Shown piece after piece: positions 19,573 to 28,101 of a stretch of DNA of 64,000 bases. Both the position numbers and the translations under genes were made by a program. The notes beneath the pieces are model-generated. The model did not search any database, was not told where the DNA came from, and was given only the letters and a program-made list of their open reading frames with translations. This DNA is from Xenorhabdus budapestensis (GTDB lineage: Bacteria; Pseudomonadota; Gammaproteobacteria; Enterobacterales; Enterobacteriaceae): assembly GCF_002632465.1 (NCBI RefSeq), contig NZ_NIBS01000017.1, forward strand, positions 1 to 64,000, given 5' to 3'. Positions within the stretch are counted from its first letter, which is position 1; each line of letters begins with the position of its first letter.

Positions 19573-19923
19573 ATGCCACCCCGCATCCCTCGCGCCTGCC
19601 GCAAGTCAGGTTGCCCCAAAACCACTACCGATCGCAGTGGTTACTGTACTGAACATCTGCACATAGGCTGGCAATATCACCAACAGGGTAAGAGCCGACA
19701 TGCCCGTGGCTACGGCAACAAATGGGATAAGCTAAAGATACGAGTCAAACAGCGGGATAACCACCTGTGCCAGCACTGCTTACGGCGGGGGCGAGAGGTC
19801 ACCGGCTCCACGGTTGACCATATCCAACCCAAAGCCCACGGCGGCACTGATGCGTTAAGCAACTTACAGTTATTGTGTGAATCCTGCCATCGACAGAAGA
19901 CCGCGACAGAGCGATTACGCTAA
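19573..19923 (+). CDS. HNH endonuclease (packaging-associated)
   Basis: This 116-aa protein has Cys pairs (CRKSGCPK and CQHC..C..C) around an HNH core STVDHIQPKAHGGTDALSNLQLLCESCHRQKT. HNH proteins next to the small terminase gene assist DNA cleavage at cos in HK97-like phages. GGAGG lies before ATG 19573. Confidence 0.9.
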   Translation: MPPRIPRACRKSGCPKTTTDRSGYCTEHLHIGWQYHQQGKSRHARGYGNKWDKLKIRVKQRDNHLCQHCLRRGREVTGSTVDHIQPKAHGGTDALSNLQLLCESCHRQKTATERLR

Positions 19924-20013
19924 AGGTTGAGTGAATATTAATTTCTAATGGCAATCATTGTAGATGTTATCGTTATCGGGGGAGGGGCGGGTCAAATCCC
20001 TACCTCTCTTGCT

Positions 20014-20042
20014 CCCAAGGACCGCCACCTTGGGTCTTTTTT
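20014..20042 (+). terminator. Terminator before the terminase genes
   Basis: The stem cccaagg/ccttggg with a 7-nt loop is followed by tctttttt. It lies in the 197-bp gap that would also hold the phage cos site. Confidence 0.75.
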
Positions 20043-20120
20043 CATACCCGCGAAAAATGAAATTTAAATCGGATGCTTTTATCCCTCTTTCACTGTTTTT
20101 GAGCACGGGAGGTGCTGTGT

Positions 20121-20615
20121 ATGGCCGGAACGGCGGGCAAGTCAGGTCGTCGCCCCAAGCCGACGGCACGCAAAGCACTGGCAGGCAATCCGGGCAAACG
20201 CAAGCTGAACCGGGATGAACCGACTTTTACCCCGTTGATAAGTGTTTCACCGCCGGACTGGTTTGCTGAGAGTAAAATGTCGCTGGCTGGGGTGATGTGG
20301 GAGCTAACCAGCAAGGAGTTATGCGCACAGGGGTTACTGTGCGTGACTGACCTCGCGGTGCTCGAACGCTGGTGTGTGGCTTACCAATTCTGGCGCAACG
20401 CTGTGGTGAATATTGCCCAGCAGGGCAATACCGTGACCGGGGCAACTGGCGGCCCGATTAAAAATCCAGAGCTGACCGCCAAAAAAGAGCAACAGTCTGA
20501 AATGGATACGACCGGTTCCATGCTAGGTTTAGATCCCAGCAGCCGCCAGCGCCTGATTGGGGCGGCCGGACAGGCCAAAACGGACAACCCGTTTATGAGG
20601 ATGATTTCATCATGA
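20121..20615 (+). CDS. Terminase small subunit (P27 family)
   Basis: This 164-aa protein starts [30 protein letters not shown], typical of the P27-family small terminase that recognises phage DNA for packaging. GGGAGG lies before ATG 20121. The stop overlaps the large-subunit start by 4 bp. Confidence 0.9.
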   Translation: MAGTAGKSGRRPKPTARKALAGNPGKRKLNRDEPTFTPLISVSPPDWFAESKMSLAGVMWELTSKELCAQGLLCVTDLAVLERWCVAYQFWRNAVVNIAQQGNTVTGATGGPIKNPELTAKKEQQSEMDTTGSMLGLDPSSRQRLIGAAGQAKTDNPFMRMISS

Positions 20616-22342
20616 GCCGCAAAGCTTATCTGAATGTCAATGCCGCGAACCAGTACGCCCGTGATGTGGTACGCGGCAAGATTGAGGCCGGGCGTTATGT
20701 CAAAGAGGCCTGCCAGCGCCATCTGGACAACGTGAGTCAGGAAAAGACAAAAGCATTTAAGTATCGGTTCGATAAAGATTTGGCCGAACGTGCCGCAAAA
20801 TTTATTCAGCTGCTGCCGCATACCAAGGGAGAATGGGCGTTTAAGCGTATGCCGATCACGCTGGAGCCGTGGCAGTTATTTATTGTCTGCTCGGCCTTTG
20901 GCTGGGTGCATAAAGGCAGCCGGTTACGCCGCTTTCGGGAAGTCTATACCGAAATTCCGCGTAAAAATGGCAAATCCGCAATTTCAGCGGGGGTGGCACT
21001 CTATTGCTTTACTTGTGATGACGAATTCGGCGCGGAAGTCTATTCCGGCGCGACTACGGAGAAACAGGCGTGGGAAGTGTTCCGGCCTGCCCGCCTGATG
21101 TGCAAGCGGACTCCGCTGCTACTTGAGGCATTCGGCATTGAAGTGAATGCTTCCAATATGAACCGCCCGGCAGACGGTGCCCGGTTTGAGCCGCTGATCG
21201 GCAATCCCGGAGATGGGCAGTCACCCAGTTGTGCGATTGTGGACGAATATCATGAACACGATACTGATGATCTTTATACCACCATGCTGACGGGGATGGG
21301 GGCACGGCGTCAGCCGCTGATGTGGGCGATCACCACGGCAGGTTACAACATTGAAGGGCCTTGCTATGACAAGCGGCGCGAAGTGATTGAAATGCTGTCC
21401 GGCAATGTACCCAATGAAGAGCTGTTCGGCGTGATCTATACCGTGGACGAGGGCGATGACTGGACCTCACCGGACGTATTACGCAAAGCCAATCCCAATA
21501 TGGGCGTCTCGGTCTATGCTGATTTTTTGCTGAGCCAGCAACAACGCGCCCTGAATAACCCGCGTTTAGCCAGCGTATTCAAGACCAAACACCTGAATAT
21601 CTGGGTGTCTGCGCGGGAGGCTTACTTCAATATGGTGAGCTGGAAGCAGTGTGAAGATACTTCACTGACGCTGGAGCAGTGCGAGGGTCAGCCCTGTTTT
21701 CTGGCCTTTGATCTCGCCCGAAAGCTGGATATGAACAGTATGGCACGGCTTTTTTCGCGTGAAATAGACGGTAAACGGCATTTCTACAGTATCGCCCCAC
21801 GTTTCTGGGTGCCATACGACACTGTATACAGTGTGGAGCAGAACGAAAATCGGCGCAGCGCCGAGCGTTTTCAGAAGTGGGTGGAAATGGATATGCTGAC
21901 TGTCACAGAAGGCGCTGAAGTCGATTACCGTTACATTCTTGAAGAAGCCAAGCTCGCTTGTCACCTGAACCCGGTTAATGAAGCCCCGATTGATCCCTTT
22001 GGGGCAACCGGCTTATCTCACGCACTGGCGGACGAGGGTATTAATCCCATCATCATTACTCAGAATTTTACTCATATGAGCGATCCGATGAAAGAGCTGG
22101 AGGCCGCCATCCAGTCCGGGCGTTTCCATCATGACGGTAACCCGATCATGTCGTGGTGTATCGGTAATGTCGTCGGGAAAACGATGGGAGGTAATGATGA
22201 TATCGTGCGCCCGATTAAAGAGCATAAAGACAGCAAAATTGATGGCGCGGTAGCGCTGATTATGGCGATGGGGCGGGCTATTTTGCACGAAGAACCCAGT
22301 CTCTCAGATCATTTGATCTCCCACGGTGTTCGCTCACTCTGA
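20612..22342 (+). CDS. Terminase large subunit
   Basis: This 576-aa packaging motor and nuclease has an N-terminal ATPase region with [18 protein letters not shown] (Walker A-like, near residue 113) and [15 protein letters not shown] (Walker B). The C-terminal nuclease region contains [16 protein letters not shown] and a late Asp in [23 protein letters not shown]. It matches the HK97-like terminase family. Confidence 0.95.
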   Translation: MSRKAYLNVNAANQYARDVVRGKIEAGRYVKEACQRHLDNVSQEKTKAFKYRFDKDLAERAAKFIQLLPHTKGEWAFKRMPITLEPWQLFIVCSAFGWVHKGSRLRRFREVYTEIPRKNGKSAISAGVALYCFTCDDEFGAEVYSGATTEKQAWEVFRPARLMCKRTPLLLEAFGIEVNASNMNRPADGARFEPLIGNPGDGQSPSCAIVDEYHEHDTDDLYTTMLTGMGARRQPLMWAITTAGYNIEGPCYDKRREVIEMLSGNVPNEELFGVIYTVDEGDDWTSPDVLRKANPNMGVSVYADFLLSQQQRALNNPRLASVFKTKHLNIWVSAREAYFNMVSWKQCEDTSLTLEQCEGQPCFLAFDLARKLDMNSMARLFSREIDGKRHFYSIAPRFWVPYDTVYSVEQNENRRSAERFQKWVEMDMLTVTEGAEVDYRYILEEAKLACHLNPVNEAPIDPFGATGLSHALADEGINPIIITQNFTHMSDPMKELEAAIQSGRFHHDGNPIMSWCIGNVVGKTMGGNDDIVRPIKEHKDSKIDGAVALIMAMGRAILHEEPSLSDHLISHGVRSL

Positions 22343-22351
22343 GGTTTTTTC

Positions 22352-22528
22352 ATGAAAGGATTAATGATTGCTGCCCTGTTGGTTGGGCTGGCAGGCGGCA
22401 CTTTGCTGTCTTACGGTGCATGGCTGCTGCTACCGGCCGCAGGATTTATGGTTGCCGGCAGCCTGTGCCTCGGCTGGTCGTATCTGGTCTCACGTATGTT
22501 GAGCCAGAAACCCGATAAGGAGACCTGA
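22352..22528 (+). CDS. Small membrane protein between terminase and portal
   Basis: This 58-aa product has two hydrophobic stretches (LMIAALLVGLAGGTLL and LLPAAGFMVAGSLCLGW). Its TGA overlaps the portal ATG, so it is translated as part of the head operon. Small proteins of this sort occupy this position in HK97-like phages but have no assigned role that I can name. Confidence 0.65.
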   Translation: MKGLMIAALLVGLAGGTLLSYGAWLLLPAAGFMVAGSLCLGWSYLVSRMLSQKPDKET

Positions 22529-23760
22529 TGTTTTTTCCCGGATTATTTTACAAATCCGCCGACCCCATGACCTCCCGTGACTTAAGTGAGCTGATCGGCC
22601 TGTCTTATGACTCTTACAGTGGACGGCGGGTCAGTCCGCAGTTAGCCATGCAGCTCACCGCCGTGTTCAGTTGTGTGCGGGTGTTGGCGGAATCGGTCGG
22701 CATGCTGCCCTGTTCGCTGTATGAGCAACTGGATCGCGGCAATAAACGGGCAACCCGTGAACGGCTGCATAAGCTGCTGTCGGTAAAACCCAATAACTAC
22801 ATGACTCCGCAGGAGTTCTGGGAACTGCTGATTGCCTGTCTGTGTCTGCGGGGAAATTTCTACGCTTACAAAATAAAAGTACTTGGGGAAGTGGTGGAGT
22901 TACTGCCCCTCGATCCGGGCTGCGTCACCTCAAAACTCAATAATGACTGGCAGCCGAAATATCAGGTGACCTTTCCGAACGGAGAAAACCGGACACTGAC
23001 ACAGGATGAACTCTGGCATGTGCGTATTTTTACGCTGGATGGCCTGACCGGGTTAAGTCCGATTGCCTATGCGCGGCAGGCGATAGGGTTAGGACTGGCG
23101 ACCGAAGAGCACGGTTCACGGTTATTCGGTAACGGGGCAGTCACCAGTGGCGTACTGCAAACGGATCAGGCACTGAAAGACGAGGCGTATCACCGGCTGA
23201 AAACGGATTTTGAAGCCCGTCATCAGGGGCTGGTCAACGCTCATAAGCCGATGATTCTGGAAATGGGGCTGAAATGGCATCAAATCAGTTTATCGGCTGA
23301 GGATGCGCAGTTTCTGGAAACCCGCAAGTTTCAGCTTGAGGAAATCTGCCGCATCTTCCGGGTACCGTTGCATATGGTGCAGAACACCGACCGCGCCACC
23401 TTTAACAACATCGAAAATCTGGGGATCGGGTTTATTAATTACTCGCTGGTACCTTACCTCACCCGCATTGAACAGCGTATCAATGCCGGGCTGGTTAAAA
23501 CTACTAAACAGGGGCGGTTTTATGCCAAGTTCAACACCGGGGCTTTGCTACGCGGGGACATGAAATCCCGCTTTGAAGCCTATGCCACCGGCATTAACTG
23601 GGGCATTTATGCACCGAACGAATGCCGGGAGCTGGAAGAACTCAATCCCCGCGAGGGCGGTGATATTTATCTCACGCCGATGAACATGACCACGAAACCC
23701 GAACAAGCCCCGACAAAAGAGGAAGAATCCCATGCCGATGATAACCAAGCAACGGCTTGA
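22528..23760 (+). CDS. Portal protein (HK97 family)
   Basis: This 410-aa protein forms the dodecameric ring through which DNA enters the head. Family hallmarks include RRVSPQLAMQLTAVFSCVRV near residue 35 and VPLHMVQNTDRATFNNIE near residue 280. It overlaps the protease gene by 29 bp. Length is typical of the family. Confidence 0.95.
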   Translation: MFFPGLFYKSADPMTSRDLSELIGLSYDSYSGRRVSPQLAMQLTAVFSCVRVLAESVGMLPCSLYEQLDRGNKRATRERLHKLLSVKPNNYMTPQEFWELLIACLCLRGNFYAYKIKVLGEVVELLPLDPGCVTSKLNNDWQPKYQVTFPNGENRTLTQDELWHVRIFTLDGLTGLSPIAYARQAIGLGLATEEHGSRLFGNGAVTSGVLQTDQALKDEAYHRLKTDFEARHQGLVNAHKPMILEMGLKWHQISLSAEDAQFLETRKFQLEEICRIFRVPLHMVQNTDRATFNNIENLGIGFINYSLVPYLTRIEQRINAGLVKTTKQGRFYAKFNTGALLRGDMKSRFEAYATGINWGIYAPNECRELEELNPREGGDIYLTPMNMTTKPEQAPTKEEESHADDNQATA

Positions 23761-24388
23761 TATGCCCCTGAGAATCAAATCGGTCAGCGATTCCGGTGAG
23801 TTTGAGGGTTACGGCTCAGTGTTCGGACTCAAAGACAGCGCTAACGACATCGTTTTACCCGGCGCTTTTGCCAATACGCTGAAGCAATGGGGCGAAAAAG
23901 GCGGCCTGCCTGCGCTGCTCTGGCAGCACCGAATGGATGAACCCATCGGTATCTATACCGAAATGAAAGAAGACGAGACAGGGCTGTATCTCAAAGGGCG
24001 ACTGTTGATTGATGACGATCCGCTGGCAAAACGTGCCCATGCCCATATGAAAGCAGGATCACTCTCCGGTCTGTCTATCGGCTACATCCTGAAAGACTGG
24101 GAATATGACCGGACAAAAGAGGCTTTTTTACTGAAAGATCTCGATTTATGGGAAGTGAGCCTAGTGACCTTTCCCGCCAACGAGGATGCCCGGGTGAGCA
24201 ACGTGAAATCGGCCTTTGCCCGAGGTGATATCCCCAATCCCAGTCGTATTGAACGGGTCCTGCGCGATGTTGGACTCTCCCGCTCTCAGGCCAGGGTCTT
24301 TATGGAGGAGGGCTACGGAGCCTTGTCTTTGCGTGATGCTGAGACCGTCTCGGCATTAACTGCACTGGAATCATTACATTTTAACTAA
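23732..24388 (+). CDS. Prohead protease (HK97, S78 family)
   Basis: This 218-aa serine protease cleaves scaffold and capsid during head maturation. EGYGSVFGLKDSANDIVLPGAF near residue 30, LWQHRMDEPIG (catalytic His) and the SGLSIGY serine segment are present. Start ATG 23732 overlaps the portal gene; the initial residues resemble those of HK97 gp4-type proteases. Confidence 0.93.
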   Translation: MPMITKQRLDMPLRIKSVSDSGEFEGYGSVFGLKDSANDIVLPGAFANTLKQWGEKGGLPALLWQHRMDEPIGIYTEMKEDETGLYLKGRLLIDDDPLAKRAHAHMKAGSLSGLSIGYILKDWEYDRTKEAFLLKDLDLWEVSLVTFPANEDARVSNVKSAFARGDIPNPSRIERVLRDVGLSRSQARVFMEEGYGALSLRDAETVSALTALESLHFN

Positions 24389-24397
24389 CCGGAGTTT

Positions 24398-25612
24398 TTG
24401 ATGGCTATTGAAGTCAAAGATGTACAACAGGTTGCGCAGGAAATTCAGCAGCGTTTCGATGAATTCAGACAGAAGAACGATCAGCGTATTGAGGCAATCG
24501 AAGCTCAGAAAGGTAAGTTGTCCGAGCAGGTGGATACCCTGAATGGCAAACTGTCTGAGCTGGACAGCTTGAAATCCGCGCTGGAAGAGGAGCTGGCGGG
24601 GCTGAAACGTCCGGCAGGCGGCAGCAATACGCCAGCGGTGAGCGAGCACAAAGCGGCGTTTGCCCAGTTTATCCGCAAGGGCAAAGAAGACGGTTTGTCA
24701 GAGTTGGAGCAAAAAGCGATGCAGACCACTGCCGATCCTGAAGGAGGCTATGCCGTCCCGGAGGCGTTGGATCGCAATATTATCAGCGCGTTGAAAGAGG
24801 AAGTGGTGATGCGGGCGGAGTGTAACGTGGTCTCCGTAGGCAGCCCGAACTTCAAGCGGCTGGTGAATCAGGGTGGTGCTAACAGCGGCTGGGTGGGCGA
24901 AACCGATGAGCGCCCGGAAACTAAAACGCCGAAGCTGACGCCAATCGAACCGACATGGGGCGAGATTTACGGCAATCCTGCCGCGACCCAGACCATGCTG
25001 GATGATGCCTTTTTCGATGTGGAAGCCTTTATCTCATCTGAACTGACACAAGAGTTTGCTGAGCAGGAGGAGAGTGCTTTTACCCACGGTGACGGCAAAA
25101 ATAAACCGAAAGGTTTGCTGGCCTACGGCAGTGATGTGCAGGAAGACAAAGACCGTAAATGGGGTAAGTTACAGCATCTGATGCTGAAAAAAGCGACCGA
25201 GGTGACCGCGGATGAAGTCATGCAACTGATCTACACCCTGCGTAAACCGTACCGCACCGGAGCAAAGTTCATGATGAACAACAAAATGCTGTTTCAGGTA
25301 CGCACTCTGAAAGACAGTCAGGGCAACTATCTGTGGCAGCCGGGTCTGCAACTGGGGCAACCGTCTTCTCTGCTGGGTTACGGTATCGCGGAAAACGAGC
25401 AGTTTGCTGATTTGAGCACAGGTGCCGTGCCGATGGCGTTCGGTAACTTCAAACGCTGCTACACCATTTTGGATCGCCTCGGGGTGCGTATGTTACGTGA
25501 TCCGTACACGCACAAACCGTTTATTCACTTCTACACCACTAAACGGGTGGGTTCTCTGCTGGTGGACAGCAACGCAGTGAAACTGCTGAAAGTAGCAGAA
25601 GGTAAGGCCTAA
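24398..25612 (+). CDS. Major capsid protein (HK97 fold)
   Basis: This 404-aa precursor has an N-terminal scaffold-like coiled coil (about residues 1-90, many Glu/Lys/Gln). The mature capsid domain begins around the Gly-Gly-Ser segment. Motifs such as QTTADPEGGYAVPEALD and the long C-terminal YTHKPFIHFYTTKRVG match HK97 gp5-type capsids. The scaffold is presumably removed by the preceding protease. Confidence 0.95.
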   Translation: MMAIEVKDVQQVAQEIQQRFDEFRQKNDQRIEAIEAQKGKLSEQVDTLNGKLSELDSLKSALEEELAGLKRPAGGSNTPAVSEHKAAFAQFIRKGKEDGLSELEQKAMQTTADPEGGYAVPEALDRNIISALKEEVVMRAECNVVSVGSPNFKRLVNQGGANSGWVGETDERPETKTPKLTPIEPTWGEIYGNPAATQTMLDDAFFDVEAFISSELTQEFAEQEESAFTHGDGKNKPKGLLAYGSDVQEDKDRKWGKLQHLMLKKATEVTADEVMQLIYTLRKPYRTGAKFMMNNKMLFQVRTLKDSQGNYLWQPGLQLGQPSSLLGYGIAENEQFADLSTGAVPMAFGNFKRCYTILDRLGVRMLRDPYTHKPFIHFYTTKRVGSLLVDSNAVKLLKVAEGKA

Positions 25613-25635
25613 CCACCTTATTATCAGGAGAGTAC

Positions 25636-25938
25636 ATGCCTTTTCCCACGCTTGATCTGCTTCGGCAGCAGTGCCGTATCGACAGTGATAACCCCGCCGA
25701 AGATGATTTATTAAACACGTATTCCCGCGCGGCCATCAAACGGGCAGAAAGCTACCTGAACCGTCGCCTGTATGAGAACGCAGTGCCGGAGGATGATCCT
25801 GATGGTCTGCTCGTTATCGACGATGTGGCACTGGCGATTATGTTAATTGTAGGGTTCTGGTACGACAACCGGGAGGCCCAGTCATTACCGATGGGCTTTC
25901 AGGCATTGCTGGAACCCTATCGTTTTATTCCGTTATAG
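25636..25938 (+). CDS. Head-tail connector (gp6-like)
   Basis: This 100-aa protein resembles the HK97 gp6 adaptor: LDLLRQQCRIDSDNPAEDDLL at the N-terminus, a helix with AAIKRAESYLNRRLY, and a C-terminal region ending in FQALLEPYRFIPL. It joins the portal to the neck. Confidence 0.88.
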   Translation: MPFPTLDLLRQQCRIDSDNPAEDDLLNTYSRAAIKRAESYLNRRLYENAVPEDDPDGLLVIDDVALAIMLIVGFWYDNREAQSLPMGFQALLEPYRFIPL

Positions 25939-25947
25939 GAGAACCAC

Positions 25948-26268
25948 ATGAAAGCAGGGGAACTGCGTTATCGCATCCGGTTACTTCGTCCGGTGAGCAG
26001 TCGTGATGAACTGGGTTCAGAAATGATCAGTCATCATGATGTTGCCACCGTCTGGGCGAAAGCCGAAGCCCTGTCAAACCGAAAGATCCGTACTGCTGAC
26101 CAACAACAGGTGGTCGAGGTACAGCAATTTACCGTCAGGCCCCGGCGTGATATCGAACCGGGCTGGCTGATTGAACATCAGGAGCGGAGGTTCACGGTAC
26201 GCACCATTGATCGCAACCTTGCTGACCGCGCAGTGATTACCACGGAGGCAGATGTGCGTCATGATTGA
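25948..26268 (+). CDS. Head closure protein (gp7/gp16-like)
   Basis: This 106-aa beta-rich protein begins MKAGELRYRIRLLRP, the pattern of the SPP1 gp16/HK97 gp7 head-closure family. It stops DNA leaving the filled head. It overlaps the next gene by 8 bp. Confidence 0.88.
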   Translation: MKAGELRYRIRLLRPVSSRDELGSEMISHHDVATVWAKAEALSNRKIRTADQQQVVEVQQFTVRPRRDIEPGWLIEHQERRFTVRTIDRNLADRAVITTEADVRHD

Positions 26269-26650
26269 ATCTGAACTTAAAGCCGATTTAGAACGGTTAA
26301 CGAGCCTGCCGGTTTATCCGTTGATATTGCCCTCGACGGTATTAGAGGGAGTGACCTATCAGCGCATCAGCGATCCCCGATTTAATATCGGGCTGGTGGC
26401 TTCGCCGTTAATCGAAGCGCGCTTCCAAATCAGCATTATGGTGCTGAATGATTACACCCAGGCCCTGAGGCTGGAAGCGAAAATCCGTTCCGCATGGGAA
26501 TCCGTGCAGCATGGCCTGCTCGGTGGTTATCCGGTGCAAACTGTTTCACGCGGGCTCTTGCATCAGGAGGCGGAAGAGCTGACCGGAAATCGCAAGCGTT
26601 ACCGTATCACACGGGACTTTATCATCACTTACACGGAGAATCCGGCATGA
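26261..26650 (+). CDS. Tail completion/terminator-like protein
   Basis: This 129-aa protein has the DUF3168-like pattern (LTSLPVYPLILPSTV, then YQRISDPRF). Proteins in this spot cap the tail tube and join it to the head. I chose ATG 26261 (MIESELKADLERL), overlapping the previous stop, over a GTG/ATG slightly upstream. Confidence 0.75.
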   Translation: MIESELKADLERLTSLPVYPLILPSTVLEGVTYQRISDPRFNIGLVASPLIEARFQISIMVLNDYTQALRLEAKIRSAWESVQHGLLGGYPVQTVSRGLLHQEAEELTGNRKRYRITRDFIITYTENPA

Positions 26651-27051
26651 TCACAGCACAAACGACGGGATGGGCAGAGCTGGGACGCAAATTGCAGGCG
26701 CTGGATACCACTCTCCAGACTGACATGATGCGAAAAGCCGGTAAAGTTGCGATGCAGATTGTACAGGAAGATATGCAGGCTCATGCCGGTTATGACAAGA
26801 AAAGCAACGCCGCGCATCTGCGGGATAATATCCTTATCCGCACCACAAAATCCACGAAATATCAGGGGGACGTGATGATCACGGTTGGCCCGGCGAAAAC
26901 ACACCGCATGAAAGCACTGGCGCAGGAAATGGGCACCATCAAACAAGTGCCAAAACCGTTTATCCGTCCGGCGCTGGATTACAACAAACAGGCCGTTTTA
27001 AACGTGCTGGCGCGGGAAATCCGTGATGCACTGGACGGTTACAACCAATAA
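26647..27051 (+). CDS. HK97-gp10-type neck protein
   Basis: This 134-aa protein matches the HK97 gp10 family: ELGRKLQALDTTLQTDMMRKAG near the N-terminus, a long helix, and VPKPFIRPALDYNKQAVL near the C-terminus. The ATG overlaps the previous stop (ATGA). Confidence 0.85.
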   Translation: MITAQTTGWAELGRKLQALDTTLQTDMMRKAGKVAMQIVQEDMQAHAGYDKKSNAAHLRDNILIRTTKSTKYQGDVMITVGPAKTHRMKALAQEMGTIKQVPKPFIRPALDYNKQAVLNVLAREIRDALDGYNQ

Positions 27052-27068
27052 GATTGGAGTAAAACATC

Positions 27069-27530
27069 ATGGCAACGTCCCCTGAATACGCTGTATTGCC
27101 GGTAGGTACTTTGGTGAAGTTCGGCAAACCGGGCGATAGCGTGACGCAAATGAAACCGTTAATTAACTGTAAGACACTGGGTGCAACAGGGCTGACCGGC
27201 AGTTTTGTCGACTGCACCACCCTGATGGATACCAATAAGCAGTTTATCTCCGATATGCCGGAAGGCCCGGAAAAATCCCTCGGTTTTATTGATGATCCGG
27301 CGAACGAAAATTTCGTCTCTTTCCTGAACGCGGCTGAAAAGCGCGAAACCGTGCAGTTTTACATCGCTCTGCCGAATAAACGTACTGCCACGATGGTACT
27401 GGCGCTTTCCGGCTGGGAAATGAACGACATTAACGCCCCGGCGAATGAAGTGATCCAGATGACCGTCAAAGGCAAACAAAACAACCTTGTTTGGGGTATC
27501 GCAGACATCAAAACAGGAGTGACCCAATGA
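27069..27530 (+). CDS. Major tail tube protein
   Basis: This 153-aa beta-rich protein (ATSPEYAVLPVGTLVKFG near the start, then FIDDPANENFVSFLNAAE) is of the lambda gpV-like tail-tube type. It precedes the frameshifted tail chaperone pair and the tape measure gene, the standard order. Confidence 0.9.
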   Translation: MATSPEYAVLPVGTLVKFGKPGDSVTQMKPLINCKTLGATGLTGSFVDCTTLMDTNKQFISDMPEGPEKSLGFIDDPANENFVSFLNAAEKRETVQFYIALPNKRTATMVLALSGWEMNDINAPANEVIQMTVKGKQNNLVWGIADIKTGVTQ

Positions 27531-27874
27531 AAGCACTGAAAGCGGCCTTACTCACTCCGCGTCCGCAGATTAAAGTGGTGGAACTGTTCGGTACTCAAAT
27601 CAACCTGCGCCGGATGACGGCACTAGAACTGCTGGAGCTGGAAGAAAAAGCTGAAAAGCTGAGTGAAGCGGGAGACGGGCGTGGGGCCTCCCGCCTGAAT
27701 GTTCAGATGGTATTGGATTGTCTGGTGGATGATAAGGGTAAATCTATTCCCGCCGATTATCTGCCCACCGCAGAGGAATTGATGATCGTCCATGATAACG
27801 CCACCCTGATTGAAGCCATCCAGACCGTGAAGCGTCATTCCATCGGCACACTGGAGGAGGCCGAAAAAAACTAA
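27527..27874 (+). CDS. Tail assembly chaperone G-like
   Basis: This 115-aa zero-frame product of the tail chaperone pair has the core LFGTQINLRRMTALELLELEEKAEKL. It binds the tape-measure protein while the tail assembles and is absent from finished tails. It ends at 27874, immediately after the slippery A AAA AAC. Its start overlaps the tube-protein stop. Confidence 0.9.
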   Translation: MKALKAALLTPRPQIKVVELFGTQINLRRMTALELLELEEKAEKLSEAGDGRGASRLNVQMVLDCLVDDKGKSIPADYLPTAEELMIVHDNATLIEAIQTVKRHSIGTLEEAEKN

Positions 27875-28098
27875 TCTACTCGCCGTGGCTGCATTTTGCC
27901 TTCACGTTAGCTGAACAGCTCGGTGAAATCGACCCTTATCGTATCTTGTCCTTGCCTGCGTCCACGCTCAACGAGTGGCAGGTCTATTACCGACTGAAAA
28001 ACCGCCAACAGCCAGACAGTCCGCCTGCTGCATCCGTATCTGCTCCGTGTGATACGGTCCGGGCACAGTGTGATGCTGTCATGAAATTATTGGGTTAA
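27527..28098 (+). CDS. Tail assembly chaperone GT-like fusion (-1 frameshift product)
   Basis: A -1 shift at 27865-27871 bypasses the stop and adds about 75 residues (LIYSPWLHFAFTLAEQLGEIDP onwards) ending in VMKLLG at 28098, four bases before the tape measure ATG. This T-like domain binds the tail tube in lambda. The open -1 frame and the position of the slip site are seen directly; function follows from the lambda G/GT model. Confidence 0.88.
27865..27871 (+). promoter_or_regulatory. -1 frameshift slippery heptamer A AAA AAC
   Basis: The heptamer ends directly at the G-like stop codon. In the -1 frame the codons continue open for 75 residues. This is the canonical X XXY YYZ arrangement. 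Confidence 0.88.
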
Positions 28099-28101
28099 GT
28101 T

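Noticed and set aside
19924-20120. Exact cos site before the terminase genes
   Set aside because: The gap is the right place and holds a G-rich stretch near 19980, but no specific cos sequence could be recognised.
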